A stretch of DNA of 64,000 bases from Syngnathus acus (GCF_901709675.1 NC_051096.1:558001-622000); one strand, 5' to 3'; positions 1 to 11,998 are shown, numbered from the stretch's first letter. Made by a program: numbers and translations. Notes: a model not told the origin generated them from the letters alone.

Positions 1-967
1 TTATCAGTTGGTGGAGTCCTAATTTTTCTGCCATGCTTTTTAGAGGTTTGGATGATTTGTCTTTGTAGTCTAAGTTCAAGTCGCCAATTATGATATATTC
101 CTTTGTTTTTATATTTTTTATAATATTGGATAGATTTTTAATATAATCTGTGGGGTTTCTGTTTGGCGGCCTGTAACTGGCAATAACTGTGATTGCATGT
201 TGGTTGGTAAAGCTGATGACCAGTTGCATTGTTTCAGTTTCTGTTGTGATTGGGGTTACTGTGTGTGCATATAATTTATTTACTAGTAATAGAATACCAC
301 CACCAGGTTTATTTGGCCGGTCTCTTCTGTGTAGTTGATAATTGTCTATGGAGATAAACGAGTCTGGTGTGATAGGAGAAAGCCACGATTCTGTAATGAT
401 GAGAAGATGTGGTTTGCCTTGTTCAGTGAGTATTTTTATTTCATCAAGCTTTGATGTGATGCTTCTTGCATTGAGATGGCATATTTTAAAACCTTTAATA
501 TTGCTTAATTGGGATATGGTTTGAATTAGTTTTATGTGATACTTATTTTTCCGTTTTGTCATTTGTACGTTATTATGGGTGCTAGATTGGGTGCCGGCAT
601 CTGTTTGACTGGAATAAGATTGCGTGATGGGCTGGGAGCGAACTCCAGAGGCATGTAGTTTTGGACTAGGGTTTAGTGGGATATTTATGAGGTTATTATG
701 ATTGGTTAATTGTGCCTGAGATCGATAGCCGGTGGTGGATACTCTAAAGGAAGTGTGGACATGATTTTTTTGCAGTGGGAAGGTAGTGTGTGACAGTGGT
801 GTGGTTTTTCCTTTGGTGAAGGTGGGGGGGGGTGGAGTAAAGGGGCCAGGTGTGAGGACTAGCGTGTGGGGGAGCGGGGGGATCTTGGTTAGTCCGAGGT
901 CTGAGGGGAGGTGAACTGTTGTTGTGAGGGAGAGAATGGATCGGACTATCCTCGCGTCACGACTCAT
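1..967 (-). mobile_element. CR1-like LINE, ORF2 5' part (AP endonuclease domain)
   Basis: The minus strand encodes the start of a non-LTR retrotransposon ORF2. An ATG at 967-965 opens a proline/threonine-rich lead followed by an apurinic endonuclease-type domain. Visible blocks are HLNARSI, TESWLSP, a glycine run before ILLLVNK, ASYRPPNRNP and IIGDLNLDYKD; GDLN carries the metal-binding site. The frame runs off the left edge, so the reverse transcriptase is outside. Its ATG overlaps the end of ORF1 (stop at 959-957), so the two frames share about 11 bases. The paired ORF1 has an esterase fold, which is known for CR1-like LINEs; the exact clade is inferred. Confidence 0.8.
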
Positions 968-2883
968 GGAGCCAGTCCAGGGATTCCAGAGTGAGCTCCA
1001 TGGAGAGGGAGAGCAGCCGTGCCCCCGCCTGGTTGAGGTGTAAACCGTCCCTTGCAAAAAGATTGTGCTGTTTCCAGAAGGTTGTGAAGTTATTGGTATA
1101 GGGCAGGGGTCACCAAACTACGGCCCGCGGGCCGGATACGGCCCACGGGACCGTTTAATCCGGCCCGCCAACCCTGAACAAATTGTATTATTAAACTTTT
1201 TTTTTTGGTCATTTTGACATTGAAAACAATGACTGCGTTTCCCCAGTAGATGGGGAAGCGCTCGCCTGCGCATTTACTACCGGAAGCCGTGTCAGAAAGC
1301 TCGGTGCACACTCACAAGTGCGTGTACGTACTCAGTAGTACGGACATGGCGCACTCGCGCTCTATTTGTATCAGTCCCGAATTTAGAGCGTGGGCTGTGA
1401 CGACAGCATTCTTGTAATTTGCGCGCTGAGCTTTCAGATGCAGTTTTGCGCTAAAGCCACCCACAAATCTTCCCCTGGAATCCTTCCATTAAAATGAGTC
1501 GCCCAAGGAAAAGCAAGGTGGACACAGTGCCGAGCGTTTAAAAGAGAGTGGCCAATTTGGCTCGACGTACGCGACGTTCAGCCACATGAACGTCAACATC
1601 AAACCGTCACAGATCGAGGTAAACGGACCAACACCTCGGATCTCGCCTAAGAATTGCCACAACAAATTTTACTCCAGACTATGACGCACTAGCAAACTTT
1701 AACAAAAAAGACAGCGGTGTCTACAAGCCTACTGGAACCTACAAAAGGATTATAAGGAAGGAACACAAGAACTTTAAGAGACTGCTCATATGTGTCAGAG
1801 AGATTCTGCTCTGACAACTGAGCTGAACTTTTATCTGTTAAGATTGTGCATGGCACAACAGAAAGTTAATGTTCCATGGCTTTTTTTTCTATGAGGAACC
1901 CAGAGAGAGTTATTTAGTTATTATTTATTTCCTGTTTTTTCTGTGAAGAACTCAGAGAGGGTTATTTAGTTATTATTTATTTCATTAATAGTGTTATTAT
2001 TTGTTTCCTGACTTTTTTTCTGTAAAGAACCTGGAAAGGGTTATTAAATAACCGTTATTTGGTTATATGTGGCTTTCTGGAAAACAATAAATTTTTTAAG
2101 CTCCCCTACGATCGTCACACATTTTCTGTTACAAACTGACACCGGCCCCCCATCAGAGAAGGGAAAAGTTATGTGGCCCTCACAGGAAAAAGTTTGGGGA
2201 CCCCTGGTATAGGGGATCTTGTTGGCGGTGCAATGGGCCTGGAGCCAGATGTGTAGATCACGGATCCGACTGAACTGGGTGTCGGTGAATCGTGGGGATG
2301 GAAAGGGGCCGGAGATAATGACGGCCTTACCAGTTGCAGAAACGGTGGAGATGAGTGTGCGAAAATGTTGTGTGAGCGTCTCTGACTGCTGGAGTTTGAT
2401 GTCATTGGTCTCGATGTGTATGATGACAGTGGAGATCTGTGGACGGTGAGCTGTCAGTTGGGGGATGCGGGTGTTGATGTCGAGGACCTTGGCTCCGGAG
2501 AATGAGTGGGTCTCAGCTTTGGGGAGGGAAACGTGGCGTACCATTGAGGATCCAACCACCAGCACAGAGGGGACGCGCGTATGGGTGGGTGGACAGTTTG
2601 GTGCCGGCAGGGCTGCGGTCCGTGTCCTGTGAGATTGCTGGTGGCTCTGAGCGTGGTGTGGTGGGAGGGGTCGGGGAGGTGAGGGCTTGAAAAGGGGGTG
2701 ACGGGGAGGGGTGGGAGGAAAGGTGGTGGGTAGCGGGGGGTTGGGAGGAGAGCTGGTCGACATTGAGCTGGCCAGTGGCGTGTTGAGGCGTGTGGCATCA
2801 TCATTAAAATCAAAAGGGTTAGGGTTAACATTTTCACGTGAATTCAATATAAACTCTCCAAGACTGCAATCGCCAACCTGCAA
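957..2883 (-). mobile_element. CR1-like LINE, ORF1 with SGNH esterase domain, split by a hAT
   Basis: ORF1 of the same LINE. It has a proline-rich N-terminal half, then an SGNH-hydrolase-like domain: VLVVGSSMVRHV (nucleophile block), IIHIETNDI, ISGPFP, and DGLHLN (last catalytic block). The hAT at 1,104-2,206 cuts the domain between IPYT and NNFTTFWKQ. Taking out the hAT and one 8-bp duplication (1,111 bases) leaves the two halves in the same frame (2883 and 1094 are consistent after subtraction), so the ORF was intact when hit. The stop is TGA at 957-959. Start at 2883 is the first ATG of the open frame and is uncertain. Confidence 0.8.
1104..2206. mobile_element. Non-autonomous hAT element, 8-bp TSD
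   Basis: Ends are CAGGGGTCACCAAACTACGG on the left and AAAGTTTGGGGACCCCTG on the right, which are inverted. The 8-bp target duplication gtataggg lies at 1,096-1,103 and 2,207-2,214. Inside on the plus strand are remnants of a transposase of the ZBED5/GTF2IRD2-like type: an N-terminal start (ATGAGTCGCCC near 1,494) followed almost directly by a C-terminal stretch with RSRLTDRHL-like and NFTPDYDALAN-like blocks (about 1,580-1,700). The middle of the transposase is deleted. A sister copy is at 22,073-23,105. Confidence 0.9.
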
Positions 2884-2889
2884 AATTAA

Positions 2890-3842
2890 TACAAGTTATA
2901 AAACAACCAGCAATCTGCTCCTTGGCTGGTGGTTGATGCTGCAATAAGTCAAGTGACGCACAGAAACAAAGCAAAGCTCGCACTTGCCACAAGCAAGCTT
3001 AAGTTTCAAATGTTTGGTTGTCATCCACATAGTCAGTCATCCCATGAGTCCAAGTCTGTCATGTCATATCGTCCATTGTCCTACTGTTTGATATTAGTCC
3101 TGTCTTGTCCATCCGTGTTGCTGAAATGGGCCTTCTCCATGAACTATTTTGTTGTTCATGGTGCCTCTGATTAACCATCAGCTGTTGGTTAAGATTACAA
3201 CTCATCACTCATCAATCTTGGGTGTTCCAGTCTCATGTGAGAGGAATCTTACCCTCAACTGTGACCCTTTCACCCCAACTCCAAAATACTTTGGCCTTTC
3301 ACCCTGTCCCAGACACACATACACATTCTTAACCACACAAGTGCCAATTCAGTCACCTTCATCGCTCAGCTCTCATTCCACACCAAACAAATTTAGTATG
3401 TGCAAGTGAGTAGGTAATCAGTGAATATTGAAGGTAACCCTTCATTTCTGGATGTTCTTCTCAATTAAATATTTCATACAATCGTACCTTACTTTTACCG
3501 TAAAACTGTCAATTAAATAACTAAAAAATTCAGTTATTTCTACTGCTGAGCCTGTTCAAGGGTGAGCATGGGGAAAGAAGCAGCCTCAGATGGTCCTTAG
3601 AAATTTTATCCTAATTAATCATTCTGATCGAACAGCTGGGTAAAGATACTCAAAAGGCTCCCTCCGACAGTCTACTCCATCATGTTGTTTTCACTTTGCC
3701 ATGTCAATGCATTTGTTATTCGAGTCCTATCACATTTATCATCTCGTTAATTGTCATTTTGTGTGACTCTTATGCAGCATTATTCTTAACTGTCAAAAGT
3801 TTCCATGGCAGTTATTTCTCCTAATAGAAGCTATACTGCAAC
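2890..3842. other. No gene recognised; unclassified sequence
   Basis: AT-rich sequence with short open stretches only. No domain, splice pattern or terminal repeat that I can support. The left part (to about 2,950) may still be the 5' leader of the LINE to the left. Confidence 0.4.
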
Positions 3843-3902
3843 AAACTGAGGTTGACTAGGGTTGCGGTATGCATCCACTAGCCAATAACCAACGAGCCCT
3901 CT

Positions 3903-4580
3903 GTAAACAATCGCGTTTCTCAAACGATCTCCTATAAAATGATTGGAACTGACTAAAGTTCGATCTAACGCATTGGTACTACTTACCTATGTTTCCCTTC
4001 CATATCGATCCGTAGATTTACTCGAAACATTAACGGAGCAGCCTATTTTGACATGAAATAGCCGGGTGCGTATAGCAGCTATCGTTATAGCATTACCCAT
4101 CCGCAAATTCCCATGAGCCTCAGCTCGCAATCTCCCATGAGCCTCAGCAAAGTGTAAACAATCGCGTTTCTCAAACGATCTCCTATAAAATGATCGGAAC
4201 TGACTAAAGTTCGATCTAACGCATTGGTACTACTAACCTATGTTTCCCTTCCATATCGATCCGTAGATTTACTCGAAACATTAACAGAGCAGCCTATTTT
4301 GACATGAAATAGCCTGGTGCGTATAGCAGCTATCGTTATAGCATTAGCCATCCGCAAATTCCCATGAGCCTCAGCTCGCAATCTCCCATGAGCCTCAGCA
4401 AAGTGTAAACAATCGCGTTTCTCAAACGATCTCCCATAAAATGATCGGAACTGACTAAAGTTCGATCTAACACATTGGTACTGCTTACCTATGTTTCCCT
4501 TCCATATCAATCCGTAAATTTACTCGAAACATTAACGGAGCAGCCTATTTTGAAATGAAATAGCCTCGCGGGTACAACAG
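3903..4580. repeat. Tandem repeat, 251-bp unit, about 2.7 copies
   Basis: The phrase gtaaacaatcgcgtttctc recurs at 3,903, 4,154 and 4,405, giving a period of exactly 251 bases. Units 1 and 2 are full length and differ at a few positions; unit 3 stops near 4,580. Each unit also holds a short internal repeat (cccatgagcctcag twice). Confidence 0.9.
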
Positions 4581-4699
4581 CTATTCGGTGACGCCCCCTG
4601 ACTACAGTTGCCGTAATGTTGGGAAGCGATGCGACCTTGTAATTTACTAGTCGTACTAAAACGTACTGAAACATTTTGGCAGAGCACTGTGTACAACCA

Positions 4700-4822
4700 G
4701 TATGGATCAACAAATTCATCAATTGATCCATATATAAGGCGCTCTGCATTATAAGGCGCACTGTGTTTTTTTTAGTAAAATGTAAGTTTTTAGGTGCGCC
4801 TAATAGTGCGGAAAATACGGTA
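4700..4822. mobile_element. Right end of a TA-flanked MITE
   Basis: Holds ataaggcgcactgtg, a T-run, then ggtgcgcctaatagtgcgg and the terminus gaaaatacgg followed by TA at 4,821-4,822. This end type (TA plus CCGTATTTTCCGC when read inward) is typical of fish MITEs. The left end is not located with certainty; the 251-bp tandem array may be its interior. Confidence 0.5.
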
Positions 4823-5640
4823 GTGTTGACCGGTTGAGTTTTCTTTAGACACTCAAATCACCTATATTTGTGTTGTAGTGGTTAGCCCTCGCATGCTCCT
4901 ACTCCACCTGTTAGACGGCTGTTAAACATTAATTCTAAGTTCATGCTGTGTCTCTATGTCCTCCTGGAGACAACGGATGTATCCGCCGTCTCAGGTTTTC
5001 TTTTGTAACAGAAAATCAGAAGTATTGAGGAGAGCCCGAAAGAAACGAAGGAGTATTAATAATTTGTTTTCAATTTTGTCATCCTTTCAGCAATTTAAAT
5101 TAATAAGTTGAGCTTTTCCTCAGATCCAATTTCCTATTCCTCTCAGAATGCTAAAAGGAGCGTCAGCTGGCCTTAGTAGGGTCCCCCATTATTTACGAGG
5201 GGGCCACACTCTTCTGCCACCGCTTGCTGTCGTCCCAGCATATTTTCCTTAGATACATCTATATTCGTGTCGTATTGGTTAACACACACATGCTCCTATT
5301 TCTCCTGTTGGTCATGCATTCTTTTGCTCCTTCAGCATTCCGTCTTCCATCATTTTGTCATAGTTCCTTTCGCTGCTGGCCGCGCAGGCCCCTAAAATGG
5401 GCACAACTCCAGCCCCGCGCGCGTCACCTGAGCGGGGAAGGTCCAGCCTTGAAACACAGTGGGCAGGTACAGGTTGGCCACCCTGCCGCCCAGGGGGCCG
5501 GATCCCTCTCCCCGCGCGTGCAGCGCAGGCGGGCACGCGCCCCAAAGCAACGAGAGCACACCATCCTATCCGTTCCTTTTGCTGCTTCTACAAGCACGCG
5601 CTCACACCCATGCGCACTCATGAGCACAACCACACACACG
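4823..5640. other. No gene recognised; unclassified, GC-rich at right
   Basis: 4,823-5,300 is AT-rich without features. 5,380-5,560 is GC-rich and open in several frames on both strands, with no recognisable domain or splice context; I do not call a gene here. Confidence 0.4.
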
Positions 5641-5712
5641 CACGCACTCACGAGCACGTACGCACACACTCACTCACGGACACGCACGCACACACACACA
5701 CACACACACACT
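5640..5712. repeat. CA-rich microsatellite
   Basis: Imperfect CACG/CACT dinucleotide-type repeat ending in a run of about 15 perfect CA units near 5,681-5,711. Confidence 0.9.
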
Positions 5713-5959
5713 TACTTCCGGGCACACACATACACGCTTCAAGCGTCCATTCATGCGCAAGCTCAAACAGACAACATTAAGCTGACAGAGTTCACAAAGA
5801 TTACACAGGAGACAGAAGACATACAACGGGATTCGAATCCAGTCCACATTTTGCTTCTTGCCAACTGCTGCTGAGCAGTTTGGTCATTTTAACTGTCATC
5901 AGAGCAGATGCACTGACAAATACGCACCTCTTACTTAACTTTTGTTTCGTTTCGTTTCT

Positions 5960-6431
5960 AATAGCGCTGTATATTTCCCCTTTATTCTGCAGAATTTAAC
6001 TTAAGTGTGCACACAAATGACTTTTCTCACATGGTATACCAATATTAAACCCCCCAGAGGCCTCTTTTCCACGTTTTCCATTTTCACACAGAAGCCGCAC
6101 AGCACCTTCGTCCAATAGCGGTTTTGTCGCAGGCTCAAATTTATCGAACTTTGACAGACGTGCATGCTATTACAGTACGCCTCGACAAATCGGGATCGGA
6201 CCGTTGACGCAAAAACGTACCAGCTGCCTCGGTATTCGGAAAATGACAGCCCTTCGAGTTTACCTGTCATTTCCTTGCACCAGCGTTTAAATCGAGGAGC
6301 CTTGTAACCCTCAAACACTTCTAATTCGATCAGTGTCCAAACGACGTGGCTTTCTTTTCTTCGGCAGCCTTAAAAAAAATCTGACCGGGTCTGGCCGGAC
6401 CACTTCGGCACCCTTAAAAAAAAGGGTCTGA
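5960..6431. repeat. Unclassified dispersed repeat, copy A left part
   Basis: Matches 11,110-11,560: shared blocks include gtgtgcacacaaat, catggtataccaatattaaa, and the region around ctcgacaaatcgggatcgga. Interrupted at about 6,432 by a LINE 3' fragment and resumed at about 7,049. No coding potential that I trust. Confidence 0.6.
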
Positions 6432-7048
6432 CCGGGTCACTTCCACAACAGCTGTATTGCTGTTTGGGGTGGCAGCTGCACTGACTACGACTTGAAGGCC
6501 CTGCAGCGCATAGTGAAAACGGCTGGTAAGACTATTGGTGCTTCTCTCCCCTCCTTAAATGACATTTACACCTCCCATCTCACCCGCAAGGCGACCAAGA
6601 TTGTGAGTGATGTGAGTCACCCCGCTCACTCTTTGTTTGATCTTCTGCCCTCTGGGAGGCGGTACAGGAGCCTGCGCTCCCGCACCACCAGACTCTCCAA
6701 AAGCTTCATACTCCAGGCTGTTAGGATCCTGAACTCGCTCCCCCTTTCTGCGTAGCGTCCTGTTCTTTGCGCTATGCTTACTGTCTGCTGTATGCGCACT
6801 GGCTCGGTTTTGCTCCTCTTATTTATTGGGTTATTGGTTTATTATTTATTCATCGCTCATTTTATTTATTTGTTATTTTTTATTTATTATTTATTGTTTG
6901 TGCCTTCTTGTTTTTATTTTGTGTCGTCTGCTTGTATGTCTCGTCACCGTGGGATACAGGAAACGGAATTTCGGTTTCTTTGTGTGTCTTGACATATGAA
7001 GGGATTGACAATAAAGCTGACTTTGACTTTGACTTTTGACTTTGACAT
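6432..7048 (+). mobile_element. LINE 3' fragment (RT C-terminus and tail), copy 1
   Basis: Plus-strand frame encodes the C-terminal end of a LINE reverse transcriptase: ALQRIVKTAGK, ASLPSLNDIY, HPAHSLFDLLPSGRRY, ILNSLP and a stop at 6,753-6,755. A 3' UTR follows with gtcaccgtgggata, ending in gacaataaagctgac and a (TTTGAC)n tail. 5'-truncated. It sits inside an unclassified repeat (copy A). Confidence 0.85.
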
Positions 7049-7650
7049 TCATGCTCACAGTTACGGATGCCAAGGCTGCGCACTTTTCCTATTTGCCAAA
7101 CGCGGTCAGCGCAAGCCTCCCTTTTTCGTTCGACCTTGACGGAGACTAACCGCGCCACCGAACATCTCAACAAGTGCGCACTTGGCCCGTACGGCCACTG
7201 TGTGCGACTGCAGTGTCTCGGCTCTTCCAGGAACTACATCTGGGGCAGGTCGTTTCCTGTCGCAACAGTGTTCAATCGTATCTGTGTTTTCGCCTCAATC
7301 ACACAGCTAAAATTTCTATCCTCCATCGGATCTGTCGCCAAACTCAAGTCCACGTTTTATGGGACTTTCTGCTATTCTTTTATTGTGACGGCCAACAGCG
7401 ATGTCCCAGACAACCTGTCCCGTCACGTGCCACTTCCTTGGGGCATTTCTTTTTCCTTATTCATCATTCTCACCAGACATGTCACTCACTCCGCTGTGCA
7501 CATTCCCCATTACGTTTTAAGTTACTGTTCACTTTTTATTTGTTATTTTTTATTTATTTTTTCTATTTTTATTTTACTTTTCCTTTGCTGCTTCTATTTG
7601 GGGGCCACTCCCCCTTCAAAAGTCGAATTATGACGACTTTTGACTAGGAG
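7049..7650. repeat. Unclassified dispersed repeat, copy A right part
   Basis: Matches 11,577-11,998, starting at cacagttacggatgccaagg and including aagtccacgttttatgggac and cggggcatttct-type blocks (here ggggcatttcttttt). The C- and T-rich end breaks off near 7,650. Confidence 0.6.
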
Positions 7651-8397
7651 AGACAACTTACTCCCGGAACGGCTCATGGCCACATCAGATTCGTTTGTAA
7701 CTGCCCCCCCTCAAGGGGCCAACACCCCCCCCCCCCTTTCCAAGAATCGAGCATATCGCGGCAACTGTGGGCGAAGCATCTCACCTTAATGACAGCCGCT
7801 GGCCAGCCGCTGGATTCTCGCTCAGGAAGCGGGCGGGAATTCCCCGGGGGAACACGAATCCTGTTCGTGACGCCAAAAATGTGGTGAATGGTCTTTGTTG
7901 TTTCGCTGGTCTCCAAAAAAACACTCGGTGGCCGATGGCTGGCCCGGGGAAGGATGCTCTCCAATGACACACGGCTGATTGGGAAAATATTTTATTCAAC
8001 CGATGTCAGAGTGATGTCTCTCCAAAAGTTTGAGTGGCCCCAAGAGCAAAGATGTTTCAACTCTCGACAGCAAAGATGTTCGCCCCAAAAAAGCCCTCGC
8101 GCGCCTTGCTCTTGTTCTTCTCTCTCTGTTCTCCCCCATCATTTGTACCTCGTAAGACAACAGCTGCGGTCCGAGTCTCACTCTACTGGTTACTTCCGAT
8201 GCCCTTATAAGGGCATGGACAAAGGTCTTCCTGGTCACGGACGAATGGCCCTTCCATATTCTAAGTACCTACACATTACTGAAACTAGAGCTTCTCTGTA
8301 CCGCAAAAATAGCTTATGGTCTCCTCACTGCAGCTAGCTCACCATTTAAGGTGACATACAGAGACGCATAGAATCCAAAATTTACCTCACAAGTGCT
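7651..8397. other. No gene recognised; unclassified sequence
   Basis: Contains a C-run at about 7,726-7,738, an attttattcaacc stretch and mixed-composition sequence. Open frames on both strands overlap each other and show no domain. It may be part of an LTR or another repeat, but only one copy is present here, so I cannot classify it. Confidence 0.35.
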
Positions 8398-9047
8398 CCT
8401 CCGGCCGTCATGACTACATTTTACCGTGGCACCATTGAGAGCGTCCTCTCCAGTTGTATCACTGTTTGGGGTGGTAGCTGCACTGAATACAACATGAAGG
8501 CCCTGCAGCGCATAGTGAACACGGCTGGTAAGGTTATTGGTGCTTCACTCCCCTCCTTGAAGGACATTTACACCTCCCATCTCACCCGCAAGGCGACCAC
8601 GATTGTGAGTGATGTGAGTCACCCCGCTCACTCTTTGTTCGATCTTCTGCCCTCTGGGAAGAGGTACGGGAGCCTGCGCTCCCGCACCGCCAGACTCACC
8701 AACAGCTTCATTCTCCAGGCTGTTAGGATCCTGAACTCTCTCCCCCCTTCTGCGTAGCGTCCTGTACTTTTGCGCTATATTCTGACTGTCTGCTGTATGC
8801 ACACTTGCTCCATTTTTGCTCCTCTTATTTATTGTGTTATTTGTTTATTTATTATTTATTCATCACTCTTATTTATTCGTTGTTTGTGCCTTCTTGTTTT
8901 TATTTTTTTGTGTTGTTTACTTGTATGTATATTGTGTACTATGTCTTGTCACCGTGGGATAGTGGGAACGTAATTTCGATTTCTTTGTGTCTTGGCATGT
9001 GAAGAAATTGACAATAAAGCTGACTTTGACTTTGACTTTATTTGTGC
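8398..9047 (+). mobile_element. LINE 3' fragment, copy 2
   Basis: Same family as 6,432-7,048 and slightly longer at the 5' end. Encodes TTFYRGTIESVLSSCITVWG, MKALQRIVNTAGK, ASLPSLKDIYTSHL, HSLFDLLPSGKRY and ILNSLPPSA with a stop at 8,755-8,757. The 3' UTR ends in gacaataaagctgac plus a short (TTTGAC)n tail. Confidence 0.85.
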
Positions 9048-9235
9048 ACTATTACAAAGTTGGAATTATGAATGACAATACCATCAAGCACATTTTAAAT
9101 TGGTCGCATATTTATCAACACATTAACTCATTGCATTATTATGATGTTGAAATGCATATTAATTCCTTGTCCAAGCAGAATTTCTTCACCCTAAAAATAA
9201 TAGATGACCGACTGTATCCCATTAGAATTATCCAG

Positions 9236-9689
9236 GGATGGGACCAAGTCACACATGTGCAAGTCTCAAGTGAGTCTCAAGTCTTAACCTTCAAGTCTCA
9301 AGTAAGTCCCAAGTCATTTTTTTCTTGGGCAAGTCAAGTCAAGTACTTAAATAGGTCAAGTCAAGTCCAAGTCAAGTCCTTAAATAGGTCAAGTCAAGTC
9401 CATGTCAAGTCACCTTATTATTGCAATTTTACCCGCAGAATCTGATCTTAGTAACATGAAAAGACAAGATATAAGTAACTTTAAGTAACCATCATTGTCC
9501 AATGTGTCTAACCTTTTTAAAAAATATGACAATAATTTGGATTTGCACTGTAATTACTGATATTCAGTAAAATACACCATGGAATCAAACAAAAAATAAA
9601 TTACCTCATACAATGATTGACAGCTCAAGCTAAACAAATGAACGTCTGCCGACAGTGTCTGACACATTTGAGTTGCAAATATGAAAAAA
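9236..9689. repeat. AAGTC-rich dispersed repeat, copy 1
   Basis: Begins gggaccaagtcacacatgtg and is followed by many caagtcaagtc units, then a conserved non-repetitive part (cttattattgcaattttacc, tgttgtccaatgtgtc-like). A near-identical copy lies at 36,042-36,515. Probably a non-autonomous DNA transposon, but neither copy shows clear terminal repeats. Confidence 0.65.
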
Positions 9690-11046
9690 TACTGTCCATC
9701 TGGACACCCCAGGAACGTACGCCAGGATCCTGTTTGTGGACTTTAGCTCGGCGTTCAACACCATCGCTCCTGACATCCTCCAACAAAAGCTCATCCAGCT
9801 TGCGGTGCCTGCCTCCACCTGTCAGTGGATCACCAGCTTCCTGACCAACAGGAGACAGCGTGTGAGGCTGGGGGGCATCACATCTGACACCCGGACCACC
9901 AATACTGGAGCCCCTCAGGGATGCATCCTCTCCCCACTGCTCTGCTCTTCTCTACACCAACGATTTCTCCTCAGGTGACTCTCCTGTGAAGCTCCTGAAG
10001 TATGCAGACGACACCACTCTCATCGGACTGATCCAGGACGGTGATGAGACTGCGTACAGACAGGAGGTGGAGCGGCTGGTCCACTGGTGCAGCCAAAACC
10101 ACCTGGAGCTGAACCCGCTCAAGACCGTGGAGATGACAGTGGACTTCAGGCAAGACACTTCACCACTTTTACCCCTCACTATCCGCAGTAATACCATTCT
10201 CTCCACAGACACCTTCAAGTTCCTGGGAACCACAATCGCGCGGGACCGGACATGGACCGGCCACATAGACTCTGTCCGGAAGAAGGCCCAGCAGAGGCTG
10301 TACTTCCTGAGACAGCTCAAGAAGTTCAACCTGCCGCGAGAGCTTCTGAAGACCTTCTACACTGCCATCATCCAGTCTGTCCTCTGCACCTCCATCACTG
10401 TCTGGTTTGGATCGGCCTCCAAACAAGACAAGCACAGACTGCAACGGACAATCAGGACTGCAGAAAAGATAATTGGAATCAATCTCCCATCTATCCAAGA
10501 CTTGTACCTGTCCAGGACCAGGAAACGTGCAAGGAACATCTCTACAGACCCTTCTCACCCAGGTTGCAGTCTGTTTGAACTACTCCCCTCCGGACGGCGT
10601 TATAGAGCTCGGTACGCCAAAACCAGCAGACACAGAGACAGCTTCTTCCCCCAGGCTGTTGCTCTGATGAACACACACCACTCTTAGAGTCTCAGAGTCA
10701 TTACTGTGCAATAACATCCTGCTCTCCACGCCTTTTTTGAATTGTCTACACTGTTTGTACTGTGTCCTCTCTGTATCCATCCATTGCAGCCTGGTCATCC
10801 TGGAAGAGGGACCTTCCCATCTGTGGTCTCTTCTCAAGGTTTCTCATTTCCCCTAGCTGGAGTTTTGAGTTTTTCCTTGCCCTTTTGGGAGTTTAAGATC
10901 AGGGGATGTTTGAGAATATTTGCCATTTTTCACATGTCCTGAGTGTTGTTAGTCACCTAAATGTTGAACAGAGGGTGTGATTTACCGAAGTCAAATTCCT
11001 TGTTTGGCACGCTCAACATGGCGAATAAAAAACTCTTGAATCTTGA
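9690..11046 (+). mobile_element. 5'-truncated LINE with reverse transcriptase domain and 3' UTR
   Basis: Frame 1 opens with HLDTPGTYARILFVDFSSAF (RT motif A with its aspartate), then TGAPQGCILSPLL (motif B). A frame shift near 9,945 moves to the next frame, which continues YTNDFSSG, YADDTTLIG (motif C catalytic box, about 10,001), and a thumb/C-terminal part to HPGCSLFELLPSGRRYRA and the stop at 10,685-10,687. The 3' UTR runs to gcgaataaaaaactcttgaa near 11,046. A second copy of the last ~390 bases is at 11,999-12,396. CR1/Jockey-group by motif style; clade not resolved. Confidence 0.85.
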
Positions 11047-11055
11047 ATCTGGTCA

Positions 11056-11998
11056 TTACAGCGGCTGTTTCCCGTGCGCATGCGCACTTACAAACATGCC
11101 CCGTGCACTTGTCTGTTTCTCTAAAAGCGCTTGGGTTTTCCCCCTTATACTTCAGATTTCTAACTTTAGTGTGCACACAAATTACTTTTCTTACATGGTA
11201 TACCAATATTAAACCCCCTGAGGCCTTTTTTCCACGTTTTCCAATTTCTACCGGCTGCGCACTTCTCCTATCTGCCAATTGCGGTCTGCTTCAAGCCGTA
11301 AATTTCATCAGACTTTGACAGGCGTGTATGCTATTACAGTGCACCTCGACAATCGGGATCGAACCGTGTCGACTTGGGTACGACCGCAGCGCACCAGTTC
11401 ACCCCGGTAAGTTGCCCAAAGAGTATCTCTAAGAGGCTAACGCGCCAGCGGTCCGCCGGGGGAACTCCGCAACCCACACACACTCCTAATCTGATCAGTG
11501 CCCAAAGAACGTGGTCTGCGCACATCATTCTCTTCGGCACTCTTGGTCCCAGACCCGGCCGGTATTTTTCCCACATTCATTCACACAGTTACGGATGCCA
11601 AGGCTGCGCACTCCTCCGCTCTGCCAATTGCGGTCTGCAGCAAGCCTCCCTTTTTTGTGCGACCTTGACAGAGACAAATGCCACTACCGAACATCTCAAC
11701 AATCGCATTTGGCCCATACGGCCATTGAGTGCGATCTCAACATCCCAGCACGTCCCGGGAATTTTGCCTCCGGTGGCTTGGTGGCGCACGTCTCTTGTCG
11801 CAAACAGTGTTCAATCGTATCTGTGCTTCCGCCCCACTCATACCGCTAAAATTTATCTGTCGCCAAAATAAAGTCCACGTTTTATGGGACTTTTCTATTA
11901 TTCTTCTCTCGTGACAGTCGATCAGGGATGTCCCAAACATCCTATCCTGTTTCACGTGCCCCCCTCTCTCGGGGCATTTCTTCTTTCTCATTCATCAT
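11056..11998. repeat. Unclassified dispersed repeat, copy B
   Basis: Uninterrupted counterpart of 5,960-6,431 plus 7,049-7,650. It is flanked on both sides by the same LINE 3' UTR (left 10,654-11,046, right 11,999-12,396). No confident coding region; holds aataaagtccacgttttatg near the right part, which may be a polyadenylation signal. Confidence 0.6.

Noticed and set aside
5224-5874. 216-residue open frame on the plus strand
   Set aside because: GC-rich block and CA microsatellite keep several overlapping frames open; no domain, no splice context.
9300-9420. CRISPR-like array of AAGTC units
   Set aside because: Short simple repeat without spacers in a vertebrate transposon; not a CRISPR.
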